Of a stretch of 64,000 bases of DNA, positions 8,314 to 20,840 are shown one piece after another (positions within the stretch are counted from its first letter, which is position 1; each line of letters begins with the position of its first letter). The position numbers were made by a program, and so were the translations under genes. The notes beneath the pieces were generated by a model. That model ran no database searches and was not told where the DNA came from. It worked only from the letters and a program-made list of their open reading frames with translations. Source of the DNA: Mucor racemosus (taxonomy: Eukaryota; Mucoromycota; Mucoromycetes; Mucorales; Mucoraceae); the NCBI GenBank assembly GCA_027405735.1, contig JAPEHQ010000020.1, positions 372,001-436,000 on the forward strand, read 5' to 3'.

Positions 8314-11300
8314 TCAACTTAATTCGAAACCGCTGTTTGTATTAATAGCTATTATACATGCGTGATTAATAGGATAACTTTTAGGATAATGAACTTTTGT
8401 AATTACCGTATATGATTTTTTCTTTTAGTAACGATTTTTTTGTGTAAGCCGGCAGTTTTAACAAGTTAAAACTACATGAAAATGTTAGTATATAGGTTAC
8501 TGCTGTAGAATTTATAAGTACATAACATACCATGTTGAACTAGATGGCAACCTTCCAGATTTATTATTCAAATTCATCTTGAAAAACGATTTGATTATTT
8601 TCGTACCATCGATATTGGTTGAATCTATCGATACCATCCTGATAGTGAATGGAGGCTGTAAATAGTCAAATCCACCTAATGGAGGTTTGGGACATCCTGT
8701 TACAAATTTAAGGAATGCCCTTTTTTCTTTTGAATTGAATTCAGCAATAATTTGCCAAAGTAATCTAATCACTGGATGATGATCAAAAAATCCATTATCA
8801 TACTGCGTGTGTTTCCTTAAATCATTGACATCTATGAAATGAACAGGTTAATTTATATATATAGCCAAATGCTTACAGATAAATACCGAAATCAGTGTCT
8901 TCCCCTGACAATACTCTTTGCAATTCAGGAGGTGAAAATAATCTAATCCAACTTTCGGAAATGACAGTTCTAAAACCTCGAATGATTGCTTTTGTTTGCT
9001 CTTTTGCTCTTTGATTAAGCTTATAATCTGCCATGAGGTAGATATATTCTACTTTATTACTGTTTGTAACCGTAGTATTTCTCCCTCTCTGTCTCAAATT
9101 GTAAATGAATGCTTCCTACTTGTATGATGAGACCATTTACTTACAAACTTTAGTTCATGAGATTCAACTTTGCCGAATACTTGCTCATCGGTTTCAAATG
9201 ATAAACATAAATCTTCCACATCGCCTATAAATATTATTAGTATCAACGTTGTAATCAAATAAATTATTGCTATACCCTCATAATGCTTAATAAATGTCAA
9301 ATTACGCCAAACTTCTTCATCCAATTCTTTCAGTTCCTCCAAAAATACATTACGCCCAAGTAAACGAGCTAATAAGAATCCAGCAAACTGCACATCTAAC
9401 AATACTCCTTCATACAGAGCTTTGCCGATAGCTTTCCCAATAAATTCAAACAGTTGAATATGATGGTAACCATGCACACTGGATGTAGCGCTTGGATAGA
9501 AACTATTGGAATTGGTAGAGCTGAATAGTCCATAATTTGGCTCAAATGCTTCAGCAATCATCATGGTTAAAAAATCTAAGAATATTTATCAATTCAATGC
9601 GTAGTTACTCCTAAAAATATAATGCCTCATACCTTTAAAAGGTCCACCTTGATCAATACCAGCTTCCGGTATACCCAGTTCATTGACAAAAGACACTCTA
9701 ATGGTGCTTTTCCATGCAGAAGCTGGCAAATTAACCAACTGTTGATAGCCATCTTCTAATACCTGTGATCTTTTTACTGTGATGTGCCTATTTGCCGTCT
9801 TAAGAGTAGTATATTTATCCAATTCAACCCACTCACGAAAGATTTTTAATCGCATATCAAAAGATACAGTATGGGGCATCAATTGGAGGATCCGCAATGG
9901 TACAGGATCACCTTGCTTCAGATTTGCTAAGAACATAGCGGCCGAAGAAGGATCTTGATTGTTTTCGTTAAACAAGGAGGAAAAGAAAGATTTTATACCG
10001 GTGCTAATAGATATCAGTAACCAGTGGTTAGGTGGGCAGAAGGGATGGTGCAAGTCCAAATCATAAATTTGAAGCAAAAGGCGACGGGCCGATTTGAATG
10101 AATCTGCTGCAGGTGGAAGTTCACTAGGTATTTCAGTTTGTTGCTGGATCAATGTAAAATAAAATTGATTGAGAAAGCTACTTAGTTGAATCAAGGTAGA
10201 TGGAGAAAACGGTTTTTGTTGAGTGAATATATCTACATCGTCTAAAGTTCTAAATTACGCATAAACGCAGATATTCTTTCTTAAAATTGTATAAAATACT
10301 TACAGAAAAACGATTGAGCATGCTTCACAGAAAACTTTTAAAATTTGCACAAGTGGTTCCTTGTTAATATCTGCATGCTTTGCTGCATTCAAATATATAA
10401 CCATATTGCCTTTGGGGCCAAAACAGTTCATCAGTTTCCATAATTGAGGCATTAAATGTGAAGTAAATGCTATTCTATAAAATATGACCTTTCGGTATGA
10501 TTTAAAAAGTTGTGTAAGTTGCATATACATGGAGAAGATTGATGCAACTTCTATTGAAAATAGAGCAATGCTGCTAGTATTGCCGTTATTGGATTGATTC
10601 TTTTTCAAGAATGACAGTTTACTGTTGCTATTTTTATTGATATTGTTGGAGTTGTTGTTGTTATTCATAGTTGGATATTTTTGATCAAATCGAATAATAT
10701 CTGCAAATATCTGATCCATAAATGAACGAGACCAAACGTATTCCAACTGACTCATTACTTTATCAAAAACTGCACTTGGTATGTTGTTTCCCCATGTAGC
10801 CTTAGACCATTTGAATACAGGATGGTAATAAGGAAATGATGGCGACTGTCTATCAGAAAAGCAAGGTTCAATATACTTGAAAAAAGATTGAACCCATTCG
10901 ACGATTCGCAAGCCATGTTCAGTTCTGAGTGTATTTTTACTGTTATTCCAAAGATCGATCAAGTTTGCCAATAGAAACAAGCTCCCGTTTCCACTTAGAT
11001 GATCCAAACAATCTGAATTTTTAGAATCTAGTAAATATGGTATTACTGCACTCAGTGCCCATTTTCTTAAACGATCAACCATCATGTCGTTTATAAGACA
11101 AGTAATATAAGGAACCGCCAATGTATTAGTCCATAAAAAGTTGGATGCTGTTTTCAAATCTAAAGCATCGCTAGATAATTCTGCATGTTCAATAGGGTAT
11201 AATGTTAGTCGAGTCATTGTAGTCAACCATAATTTTGAAGCGTTTAATTTCACAATGTCTTTTCTATCTTCTAGTTTGATGATTTGTTGTACACAAAGAA

Positions 11301-11946
11301 TCAATGCGTCTCGTAAATTGAATTGACATAGAGTCGTTTTCAATATAGATTGAGCGATACTTTGTAAAACTTTGTCTGGGATATCGATAACATTTACAGC
11401 GTCAATAGTGTATTTGGTTGAGTATGTTTTTGGATTCAAATACTGTAATAAGAACGTTAATTCAGGCCCGAAGGAAGTGGTGTCATTTGATGATGTACAT
11501 TGAGTAATACATTCTATAATAATAGCTTCTAAATATTTTCTAGCATAATTCATATATCTCATATCGACCATTAAAGTATAATACGGTATATTGATATTCT
11601 TATGCTTAAATTTGTTGATCGTTAAGCGTTTAACAAGACGTCTTAATCCAGCTGGCTTTGCTGTCGAAATACCATGTCGACCCATTATACAATATACTCC
11701 CAACAGTTGATAAAAGTCTAGAATAGATAATTCTTTGGAATCCATAAGAGAATCCCACCATGCTTGGCATTGTGCACGAGATTTTGACCGTTGTTCTTTT
11801 TGTCTCCACCAAGTTTGAATAGTTATAGTCGCTTTAGTTTCATTTTCTAATTGCTGCTTTTTGATACGTTCCTTTTCTCGTTTCTCTCTTTCTAGTCTTG
11901 TAGTTTCTATGAATTTTTTTTTAGATTGGTCTGTAGGAGAAAACAT
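8314..11946 (-). CDS. HECT E3 ubiquitin ligase, UBE3C/Hul5-like
   Basis: A 1080-residue protein from eight exons: 11946-10304, 10249-9633, 9575-9276, 9224-9145, 9088-8887, 8831-8531, 8471-8407 and 8348-8314. UBE3C/Hul5 ligases extend ubiquitin chains on proteasome-bound substrates. The N terminus is a charged helix with an IQ-like motif (ATITIQTWWRQKEQR), then a long helical region. The C-terminal HECT domain begins about residue 700 (RVSFVNELGIPEAGIDQGGPFK, FEPNYGLF, LTFIKHYEG, VTNSNKVEYIYLMADYKLN, FLKFVTGCPKPPLGGF). The catalytic cysteine (about 1048, in LPSSSTCFNLLKLP) has its codon TG|T split by the 8472-8530 intron. The last exon is only 35 nt and supplies the conserved end GFELS, whose Phe at -4 is typical of active HECT enzymes. 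Length is close to human UBE3C. It shares a 435-bp divergent upstream region with the Neo1 flippase gene. Confidence 0.93.
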
Positions 11947-12381
11947 GGTTACGAAACGAGGAATATGTTATGATAGAGTAAAAGGAGGTATTTACTATTC
12001 TTTTCAACGAATTCAAATCCCTTAATTTGCAGAAACAACTCAACAGCCATCATTATAACATTTGAACACCAGCATTTCTGTTTGTTTTTGAAGGATTATT
12101 ATGTACTAATGGGTATTCAATCAATTAAAAAAAGTATCAAAAGATAATACAGATATAATATATATATATTTCATACTTTGATTTAGTAGATAATTTTTGT
12201 TTAAGCTATGTAAAAATACTTTAAAGGTTAAAACAATCATGACGGAACTCTGATCAACGGCTCCATCGTCGTCTTCGTCGTTGGAAAAACAGCATATGAT
12301 CTTGTGGACTGCCAATAAAAAAGTACAGCACAGATTGCATTGCTTCTCAGGTCCTTTCTGTGCTTTCTTTCTGTACAAAAG
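11947..12381. promoter_or_regulatory. Divergent intergenic promoter, HECT ligase / Neo1 flippase
   Basis: 435 bp between the start codons of two divergent genes. The part next to Neo1 (12340-12381, ending ctgtacaaaag before the ATG) resembles a splice acceptor, so a 5' UTR intron is possible. A TATATATATATT stretch lies at 12157-12168. No specific factor site is assigned. Confidence 0.5.
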
Positions 12382-15300
12382 ATGTTTAGGGACTCTCGGC
12401 CAATAGCTCTTCGAAAACTAAATCCTTTCTCAAATCGACAAGAAGCAAGAAAGCACCGAACATCTGATTCAATACATAGCGATGAAGATCCTCTTTTAGA
12501 TGAAGAGGCAGCGTTCAATCTATTAAATTCACCTACTTCACCGATAAATTCACCTATTTCAGCAAATTCCCCAAGACGATCATCTCCTTCAGCTCAACAA
12601 CTGCCTACCAAACAAGAAAAGAAAAACACTAATACTATACTTTCGTATTTTGTAAAGAAGAAAGTGTATTCACCAAGAACCATTTCACTTGGAGCAGATG
12701 GTATTTTTTTTTTTTTTTTTTACATATACACGTTTTGTCTTGGTGCCAAGAGAATTTTAACATCAATTGTATATTAGATAAAGAAAAGAAGAAATATTGT
12801 GCTAATGTCATAATCAACCAAAAGTACAATATTATTACATTCATACCTGTTGTACTATTTGAGCAAGTAAGTAGGGGTATTCTAGATTTCAAAGTTTCTC
12901 GACTAACAAATACTGCAAGTTTGTGATTTTCTTTAATTTATACTTTTTGCTGGTTGCATTATCACAATTTATTCCTGCCCTAAAAATTGGTTACATTCTT
13001 ACTTACTTTGGTCCTTTATGCTTTGTTTTAATAATTACTATCAGCAAAGAAGCCTTAGATGATTATCAACGTTATAAACGTGATAAAGAAGCAAATTCGC
13101 AATTATATCGTAGAGTAACAAATTCTGGAAACCAGAATATTCCAAGTTCAAAAATTAGAGTTGGTGATTTAATCCATATTATGAAAGATCAAAGAATCCC
13201 AGCAGATATGATTTTATTACGCACAACTGAAGAGTCTGGCGCAAGCTTTATTAGAACAGATCAATTAGATGGTGAGACAGATTGGAAATTACGATTAGCT
13301 ATACCTTCCCTGCAAAGACTGCCTTCAGATCAAGATTTGTTAGACATTAAAGGACACATTTATGCCGATGCACCACATAAGGATATCCATAGTTTTGTTG
13401 GGACAATATCTGTAAATGATTCTCAAACTGGTAGAGAACAAATTGAGCCACTAGGTGTTGAAAATACAATGTGGACAAATACAGTTTTAGCGTCAGGTTC
13501 AGCTATTGGATTTGTTATTTATACTGGTAAAGATACTCGTGCAGTTATGAATACGAATCACCCCAAAACAAAAGTCGGTTTGATTGATCAAGAAATTAAT
13601 CAATTAGCCAAGGTATTTTATTTATTGGTATTTACAATGTTGGTATAGTTATTGACTGACGAACTGTTAGATTTTGTTTATTGTTACTCTTGCATTATCA
13701 GTAATCATGGTTGGTTTAAACGGATTCCGTGGTGTTTGGTATATCTACGTGTTTAGATTTTTGATTTTGTTTTCATCTATCATTCCAATTGGTCTTCGTG
13801 TGAATTTGGATATGGGTAAAAGTGTTTATGCCCGTCAAATTGAACATGATAGTGAGATTATGGGTACAATCGTTAGAACTAGTACTTTACCTGAAGAACT
13901 TGGTCGAGTGGAATACTTATTGACAGATAAGACTGGAACACTTACTCAAAATGATATGGAATTAAAGAAATTGCACATGGGTACAATGTCTTACAGTTCA
14001 GATACTATGGATGAAATTCAAATGCATTTAGCAACTGCTTTTGGTTCACAGCAAGAATTGAATAAGGGCCGTCGAAATATTTCTGTACGTGTCAGAGACA
14101 TTGTGCAAGCATTGGCACTTTGCCACAATGTAACTCCCTCTACGAGTATTGATGGTGATATTACTTACCAAGCATCAAGTCCGGATGAGGTTGCTATTGT
14201 GAAATGGACAGAACATGTGGGATTGACATTATTCAATCGTGATGTGAATACAATTCAATTACGTGTGGATGCAACTGGTGAAGTTCTTTATTTCGATATT
14301 TTGAACATATTTCCATTCACTAGTGAAACTAAACGTATGGGTATTATTGTAAGAAATAGACAAAATCAAGAGATTACTTTCTTTGAGAAAGGTGCTGATG
14401 CTGTTATGGCTCGAATTGTCCAATATAACGACTGGCTAGATGAAGAATGCGATAATATGGCAAGAGAAGGTTTACGTACATTGGTTGTTGCTAAAAAGAA
14501 TTTATCAGAAGATGCATATCATGAATTTACTACTAAATACCGTGAAGCTGAAGTATCTTTACATGATCGCAACATGTTGAAACAATCTGTTGTTGAGACA
14601 ATGTTGGAATCCAATTTAGAACTATTAGGATTAACTGGCGTCGAAGATAAATTACAAGACGGTGTCAAGAATACATTAGAACAAATGAGAAATGCTGGTT
14701 TAAAGGTCTGGATGTTGACTGGTGACAAAATTGAAACTGCAACTTGTATTGCAATTTCATCAAAACTTGTGTCAAGAAATCAAGGTATTCATACCATATC
14801 TAAAAGTAAGTATAATTCATTTGTAAAACGAAATACAGCTATGATTAACATAAACAAGTTAAAACGGCTATGGAGGCATGGGACGAAATTGATAATTTAC
14901 GTACAAAGACAGATAACTGTCTCGTCATTGATGGCGAATCATTGCAACTTTGCTTGGATAATTATGTTAATGAATTTATTGAAATGGTGGCATTATTGCC
15001 AGTTGTTGTTTGCTGTCGTTGCTCTCCTACTCAAAAAGCTGATATCACTCGCTTAATTAAAGAATATACCAAGAAAAGAGTGCTATGCATTGGTGATGGT
15101 GGTAATGATGTTAGTATGATTCAGGCTGCCGATGTTGGTGTTGGTATTGTCGGTAAAGAAGGAAAACAAGCTTCATTGGCGGCAGATTTTTCAATTACTC
15201 AATTTAGCTATTTAACAAAGTTATTGTGTAAGTTGATTTAAATATGATAAGAGAGCAAATTTTAACGATATTTGTTCATAGTATGGCACGGAAGAAATAG

Positions 15301-15993
15301 TTACAAAAGATCAGCTAAACTATCTCAATTTGTAATTCATCGTGGTCTCATCATCTCTGTAATGCAAGCAGTATTTTCTGCCTTGTTTTATTTTGCCCCT
15401 ATTGCTTTATATCAAGGTATGTTGATTGTAGGTTATGCTACAGTTTACACAAATGCTCCTGTATTCTCGCTTGTGCTGGATCAAGATGTTAGCGAAGAAA
15501 TTGCCATGATGTATCCCGAATTGTATAAAGACTTAACAAAGGGTCGTTCATTATCTTACCGAACTTTTTTTACTTGGTTACTTATTAGTGTTTACCAAGG
15601 TGGCGCTATTATGATTCTATCAATTATATTATTTGAGGATGAGTTCATCCATATCGTTGCTATCTCTTTCACTGCTTTAATTTTTAATGAATTATTAATG
15701 GTTGCGTTGGAAATCAACACATGGTAATTTAACAGAATATATACATATACTATGCATTATTAATTTTACAATTATTTAGGCATCGTTTTATGATTTTAGC
15801 TGAATTGATTACCGTTTTAATCTATTTTGGATCAATGTGGTTACTACCAACATATTTCGATATGACATTCATCCTAACAGGCAGATTCGTTTGGAAAGTA
15901 GCAGTGATCACTGCTGTCAGTAGTTGTCCATTATACTTTGTGAAAATGATCCGAAGAAGAATTGCTCCACCTAGCTATACAAAATTAACATAA
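12382..15993 (+). CDS. NEO1: P4-type ATPase (phospholipid flippase), Neo1/ATP9 class
   Basis: A 1095-residue flippase that moves phospholipids to the cytosolic leaflet in Golgi and endosomes. It is closest to Neo1/ATP9A. Seven exons: 12382-12700, 12751-12866, 12920-13612, 13671-14805, 14859-15227, 15282-15723 and 15780-15993. After a Ser/Pro-rich cytosolic N terminus come the entry segment [17 protein letters not shown], the actuator motif [10 protein letters not shown], the phosphorylation motif DKTGTLT (Asp about 462), the nucleotide-binding [12 protein letters not shown], the hinge TGDKIETAT and [11 protein letters not shown], then six C-terminal membrane segments ending in [13 protein letters not shown]. 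All catalytic motifs are intact. Intron 1 holds a T run of about 20 bases, a polymorphic-looking tract. Like Neo1/ATP9 and unlike Drs2-type flippases it is expected to work without a Cdc50 partner. Confidence 0.95.
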
Positions 15994-16152
15994 TAAAATT
16001 TCGAGGTTATCTGTAAATACATCAAATGTATTCCTCTTTTTTTTTTTAATCTCAAGTACCTCCCAATAAAATATATTGCGTACAATGATGAAATGAGATG
16101 TTTAAACGTATTTTTTTTATTTGAAAATGTTCAAATGAGTATGGCCCAAAAT

Positions 16153-18468
16153 TTATAATGCTGCTGTCCAATCCCACTTCTCCCATGACTTCAAAAACTC
16201 TTGTTGCCTAGAATGATTCTCTGCTGCATGATGATATCTAGGCTTTCTCCATAATTCAGGTCCAATATCCATCATACCAGCTATCACTTCTTTACCAAAC
16301 CAATAAGGGAAATCTTTTGTATTTTCAATGACATGGCCGTATCCCTTATCCAATCCACACCACACGTGAAAGTAAGGTAAATTAGGAACCATTGAATTAC
16401 GAAATCCACGAACTGATGTGTCAATAATCTTTTTATGTTGAGACCATTCTTCGCCAGATGCCATGATGGCTTCTTTAAAATAAGCAGGTGCATCTTCATA
16501 AACACCATAAGGGATCGGTATTGCTTCAATAACAGCGTGTCTTTGTTGTCGTAAATTGAGAACGGTTTCCATAAATACAACACCTTTGCCTTGTTCATGG
16601 AACATTTTCATTAAGCATTTTTGAAAATTCTACCGAAGATAAACTGTTAGTTTTCATTTAAACCTTGAAAAAAAAAACTAGATACTTACTCTAATTTCTG
16701 TCCAAACATCATCATCGCATTCCAGAGTAGATGATACATGCTGGATAGGTACAATTAAACAATTTCCGGGTGTCAATTCCTGAACATTCGGTAAAGCTAA
16801 ATAACAAGTTGTCCCTAAAGAAATCATAGCCAACTGAGGAGGATTACCATTCTGATAGCAAAATTTACAACGGCTCAATGTATCTTGTGTACGTTTATAA
16901 TCCGTTACTGCACGTCTCATTTTTTGTTCTTCTGTTGCACCCTTCTTTGAAGCCATAATATCAGCCTTGTCGTCCATATAATCTAAATTGTTTTCGAATG
17001 TTGCGTCTGCCATAATGCGATTTGCAAATTCCATATCCATATTAGAAGCTCGGCTGTTACCTCCACGTTCTTGTCTGACCATTTCTGCTAACGATAATGT
17101 ATCATCCGATGTGCCATAGCGAAGTCTTTCGCCTGTTGATTTATCGTGGGTGCCTTCGTATTTCTTTTTGCCTTTTAATGATTCATGTTCTGGGTCACCC
17201 TGCTTCATTGCATAATCATATAATCGACCTTGACTATCCAAAGATGGCAAAACCTGCACTGTATTTTCAGCTTGCTCAAATTTTTCTAATTCCATTTGAT
17301 ATTCCTTTTCCAAAGCATCGGCATTATCCGATCCCATAAGTCTGGCTTTAACGATCTTTGAATTAAGTTTGTTTAACTGATCACGAGTAAGTGCTTGTAT
17401 TTGAACAGGCATTGATATTTGAGGTATAATAGGCGTTGGAGTTGATGGTGGAGCTGGAATTGGAGATGGGGATGGTCGAAATTGAGCGTGAGATGGTGGT
17501 GAAGGACGTCTTGGTACTTCGGGGCGTTTGAATGATTTCTGTTGGGAATCAGTATCTGTGAACATATATCGACGGCCTCTGTCATTATCTCTGTTTGAAC
17601 GATCTTCATTTATGTCCCTTCTGTCTCGAGGATTCTTTCTGTCATCAACTCTGCGTCTATTGTAATCCCTATCTCTATCTCTACTATGTCTGTCATCGCC
17701 TCTTCTACCACCTTTTCTGTCGTCTAAATATTCTCTTTCAGCCAAAGCTTCTTCGAACTTTTCTGCAGACTAAAATGACAATTGTTATTAGCGCTAAATA
17801 TTAAATCACGAAAATAGTAAGCCTTACCCCATATTTCTCAACTCCAACTTCTCTTAGTGATCTTCCTTCATCTTCAGCTTGCTCTTTCGTACGTTTCAAT
17901 TTCATCATACGCCAGTTTGAACCAGCATCGCCAAACTTAATCGATTTTTTCTGTTCTTCAGGATAATCTTCAAACTTGACACCTTGTACTAAATGCTGAT
18001 TTAACTCTCTCTCACTGACTTTAGGCTAAACGTAATATTATAATATCATCAGTATTTTAGACCATATGAATAAATCAGTTTGTTACTTACAAAGTCAGGA
18101 TTTGCCTTGGGCTTATCCTCTTCTTTGATACGTGCTGATCCCATAGCACCAAAATCTAAACCGCCATCAAGCATCCAACCATGTCTAGCCTCTTGTTCTT
18201 TAGGCATACTTGACACATCAAATTCTTGTTCTTTAGCTTGATCTGCCTGTTGTTGGCTTCTCAGATATTCGGCAGGCGTTACTTCTGAAGAGTTTCCTCC
18301 GGCCTCAACCCATAGAGAAGGATCAGAATAATCAATTTCATCTTTTTGTTCAGTTTTATGGCGAGAAGTGCTACTATTCTTATGCTTTTTATATTCTCGG
18401 CTACTAGAAGAGTCCTTATGCTCTCTTTTTGATGATTTTTTTTCTTTTTTACGCTTGTGATCACCCAT
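16153..18468 (-). CDS. CWF19-like splicing factor (CwfJ family)
   Basis: A 710-residue homologue of CWF19L2/Cwf19, a protein of the intron-lariat spliceosome linked to Drn1-type debranching functions. Four exons: 18468-18091, 18025-17828, 17769-16690 and 16629-16153. The N terminus is Lys/Arg/Ser-rich (EKKSSKREHKDSSSSRE) with a long RD/RS-like basic stretch (DRHSRDRDRDYNRRR). The C-terminal CwfJ module is complete: the zinc-coordinating start CKFCYQNG, the HIT-like block PGNCLIVPIQHVSST, MKMFHEQGKGVVFMET, and the second CwfJ domain with WSQHKKIIDTS and PYFHVWCGLDKGYGHVIE. Exon 4 starts at the acceptor ggtag, restoring EIRNFQKCLMKMF. It is transcribed head to head with NOSIP across 142 bp and is convergent with Neo1. 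Confidence 0.93.
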
Positions 18469-18610
18469 ACTGTCGCACTATTAAGCAAGAAGAAAAGGGT
18501 AAATACCTTTCCTTAAGGACTGGGTTTTATAAGGGATGTGACAAAGAATTATAGTTGAGTTTTCGCCTTTCAACTTTTTAATTCTAAAAGTATTTCTTTT
18601 GTTCATAATT
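18469..18610. promoter_or_regulatory. 142-bp bidirectional promoter, CWF19 / NOSIP
   Basis: The start codons of the two divergent genes are only 142 bp apart, so both transcription start regions must share this segment. It contains short A/T blocks and the stretch aaggactgggttttataaggg. I cannot assign individual factor sites. Confidence 0.7.
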
Positions 18611-19714
18611 ATGCCTCGCCATTCAAAGAATAATACTGCATCTAGTGTATTTACATACCATGAATCACATACCCTTGAGTATGGTACCAAAAGAGTGAGT
18701 TATGATTATTTTTCGATAGTAAAAGTACTCAATGTTTGGAACAGCAACGTTTAGGACGGGATTCGTTCAGAAATTACGACGCTTGCTTTTTATGTCTTCA
18801 AGCAGCAAGAGACCCTGTTTGTTGTGGCGAAGGACATTTAGCTTGTCGTGAATGTATGTATGAAAACATATTACAACAAAAGCAAGCTATAAAGCACGAA
18901 CAAAAGATGATTGACATGAAAAATCAAGAATCAGAGCAACAAAAGCAACAAGAGGAATTAGAAGCAAAACGTGTCATTTTAGATACATTTGATAAGACAC
19001 AACATAGTATGCTGGGTGACCGCCGGCGCCCTACAATCAAAGATGATCTTAAAGATGATCTATCAAACGATAATAAGGAACCAAAGGAAAAGAAACGCAA
19101 GTTGTCCGATGACACTCGCTCGATTCAAGAACAAGAAATAGAAAAGACAGCTGCTCAGTTAAAGAAGGAAAAGGAGGAAGCTGCCAAACCAAAGATTGGA
19201 TCATTCTGGGTGGTAACAAAAAGATTCTAATCGTAAATTATAGTATATTTAATCCAACAATTGTTTTATACAGCCCTCCGTGACACCTGCTGCAGATGCC
19301 TCTGTGTTAAAGGCCACTAAAATACAAGTGATATGTACAGCTGTGGATAAGACACATCCACTCAGTATTAAATCATTAATAGATGTCAAATTCCAAAAAG
19401 AAGATGGCAACAAAGGCAAAAACGTGTGTCCTGCTTGTTTGAAAACATTAACTAATGCATCAAAGCTATCTAGTAAATATAATATGCATTTTTAAAAAAA
19501 GGAAAACTAACGTATATGTTTAGTATTGCGAAACTGTGGACATGTTCTCTGTAACCATTGCATCAACATGTTTGTTACCAAATCTAAAAAATGTTATGTT
19601 TGCGAGAAGAAGACAAAATCAAAGGATATAATAGACATGAGTCCTGAAGGAACAGGTTTTGCAAGCGCAAGTACAAAGGCAGTTGCAGAGAAATTTAATT
19701 TGGCTTTCCAATAA
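18611..19714 (+). CDS. NOSIP-like RING/U-box protein (spliceosome-associated E3 ligase)
   Basis: A 313-residue orthologue of nitric oxide synthase-interacting protein. In fungi this cannot relate to NO synthase; NOSIP is also a component of late spliceosomal complexes and has a split U-box. Exons: 18611-18694, 18745-19212, 19274-19472 and 19524-19714. The N terminus MPRHSKNNTASSVFTYHES and YGTKRQRLGRDSFRNYD are family signatures. The first half-box follows (CFLCLQAARDPVCC, CRECMYENILQQKQ), then a long charged coiled coil, the block GSFWVPSVTPAAD, and the C-terminal box (CPACLKTLTNAS, LRNCGHVLCNHCINMFV, CYVCEKK) with the conserved GTGFA. Length equals the family norm (human 301). Confidence 0.93.
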
Positions 19715-20099
19715 ACGAAATTTACCTTTGTCTGTGGAGTCAACCTTCTTCAGAGACGGAAGTATACATTTTAAATTTTTGACTTGCTGGTTAAAAGCAC
19801 AGATTAAATTCTCCAATAAAAGACGAAAAAGTGGTACTCTTTTTGTGTGGTATATTGTGAATTAATTCACCAAGAATCACAGATTATACGACATTTGTAT
19901 GATTTCTTGATTAGCTAACTTTGATTTACAATGAAGACGAAATTACACCTTTAAACAGCTATTTATTATGAGCTGCATCAGTGTTATGCATTTCAGTTTC
20001 CACGAGTTGTTCGGGGCTGAGTAAATTAAAAAACCCCATCAATAACCGATCACCCTATTAGGCCTATTGAAAACAGTAAAAAAATTGTTCTCGGTAAAT
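19715..20099. other. NOSIP 3' flank, no gene
   Basis: Downstream flank with an AATAAAAG signal near 19816. No coding sequence recognised. Confidence 0.5.
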
Positions 20100-20840
20100 A
20101 TTAATGCAATCAAGCTTATTAATAAATTTGAATCGAGTGGGTACAGCATTGTAGAATCTTGAAAAAAAATTCCAAACATCGTAAAATCTCTTACTTTTAA
20201 GACTTACAAGGCTTATAAGCGGAGTGATAATTTCAAAAATCATTCTTGTCCAGACCATCAATTTTGACACTTTCCGATGTTTTTTCTGATTTTATAAATT
20301 CAGAGTCACTTTTATTACCAATTATAAAAAACAAAAAATATATACATGTACAAAATTTGTCTCTCTATTTGCTCAGATAAAAATAAAAAGTATTTTTATT
20401 GCAAAATATTATATGAAAATCCTTTAACCAAAAATCCGTTTTTGGGCCAAAAGTACAAAATTTCATTACTTAACTTTTGATATTAAGCTTTTACAAAATG
20501 AGTATTCGTTATAACTATAATTCTCTCTCACAATGTAGTATATTTAAACATTGATTTTGGTATCAAAATTTGATTTTTCTGCTTTTTTGATCAAAATCAT
20601 GTATTGGTAAAAAATAAAATGAGCTCCGAAAATGTCCGCTACAAAAACTGAACTTTCAGACTGCACATAGTTAATGCAAAAAAAAAATTGAAAAAAGATA
20701 CTTTTTTGTTTAAAACTTGGGTATATCATAATATAGGAGAGTTAGTAGTTTAACCTCGCTACGTTCAATTATGGCGTCCTCCTGTGGGCTGGGTTTTGTA
20801 ATTTTTTTCATGAATGTATGATATGGCACAGTTTTCTAGT
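20100..20840 (+). repeat. Interspersed repeat R1, copy 1 (no gene fragment)
   Basis: About 740 bp homologous to 39890-40625 and 57545-58271. Shared landmarks are aagcttataagcgga, cattcttgtccaga, the AT hairpin-like block around ttgatcaaaatcat, a segment reading aaaatgtccgctacaaaaactga, and the right end with atgatatg(g/a)cacag. Divergence among copies is moderate. This copy lacks the dynein-intermediate-chain-like left part seen in the other two. Transposon class is unknown: I found no convincing terminal inverted repeats or target duplications. Confidence 0.75.
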
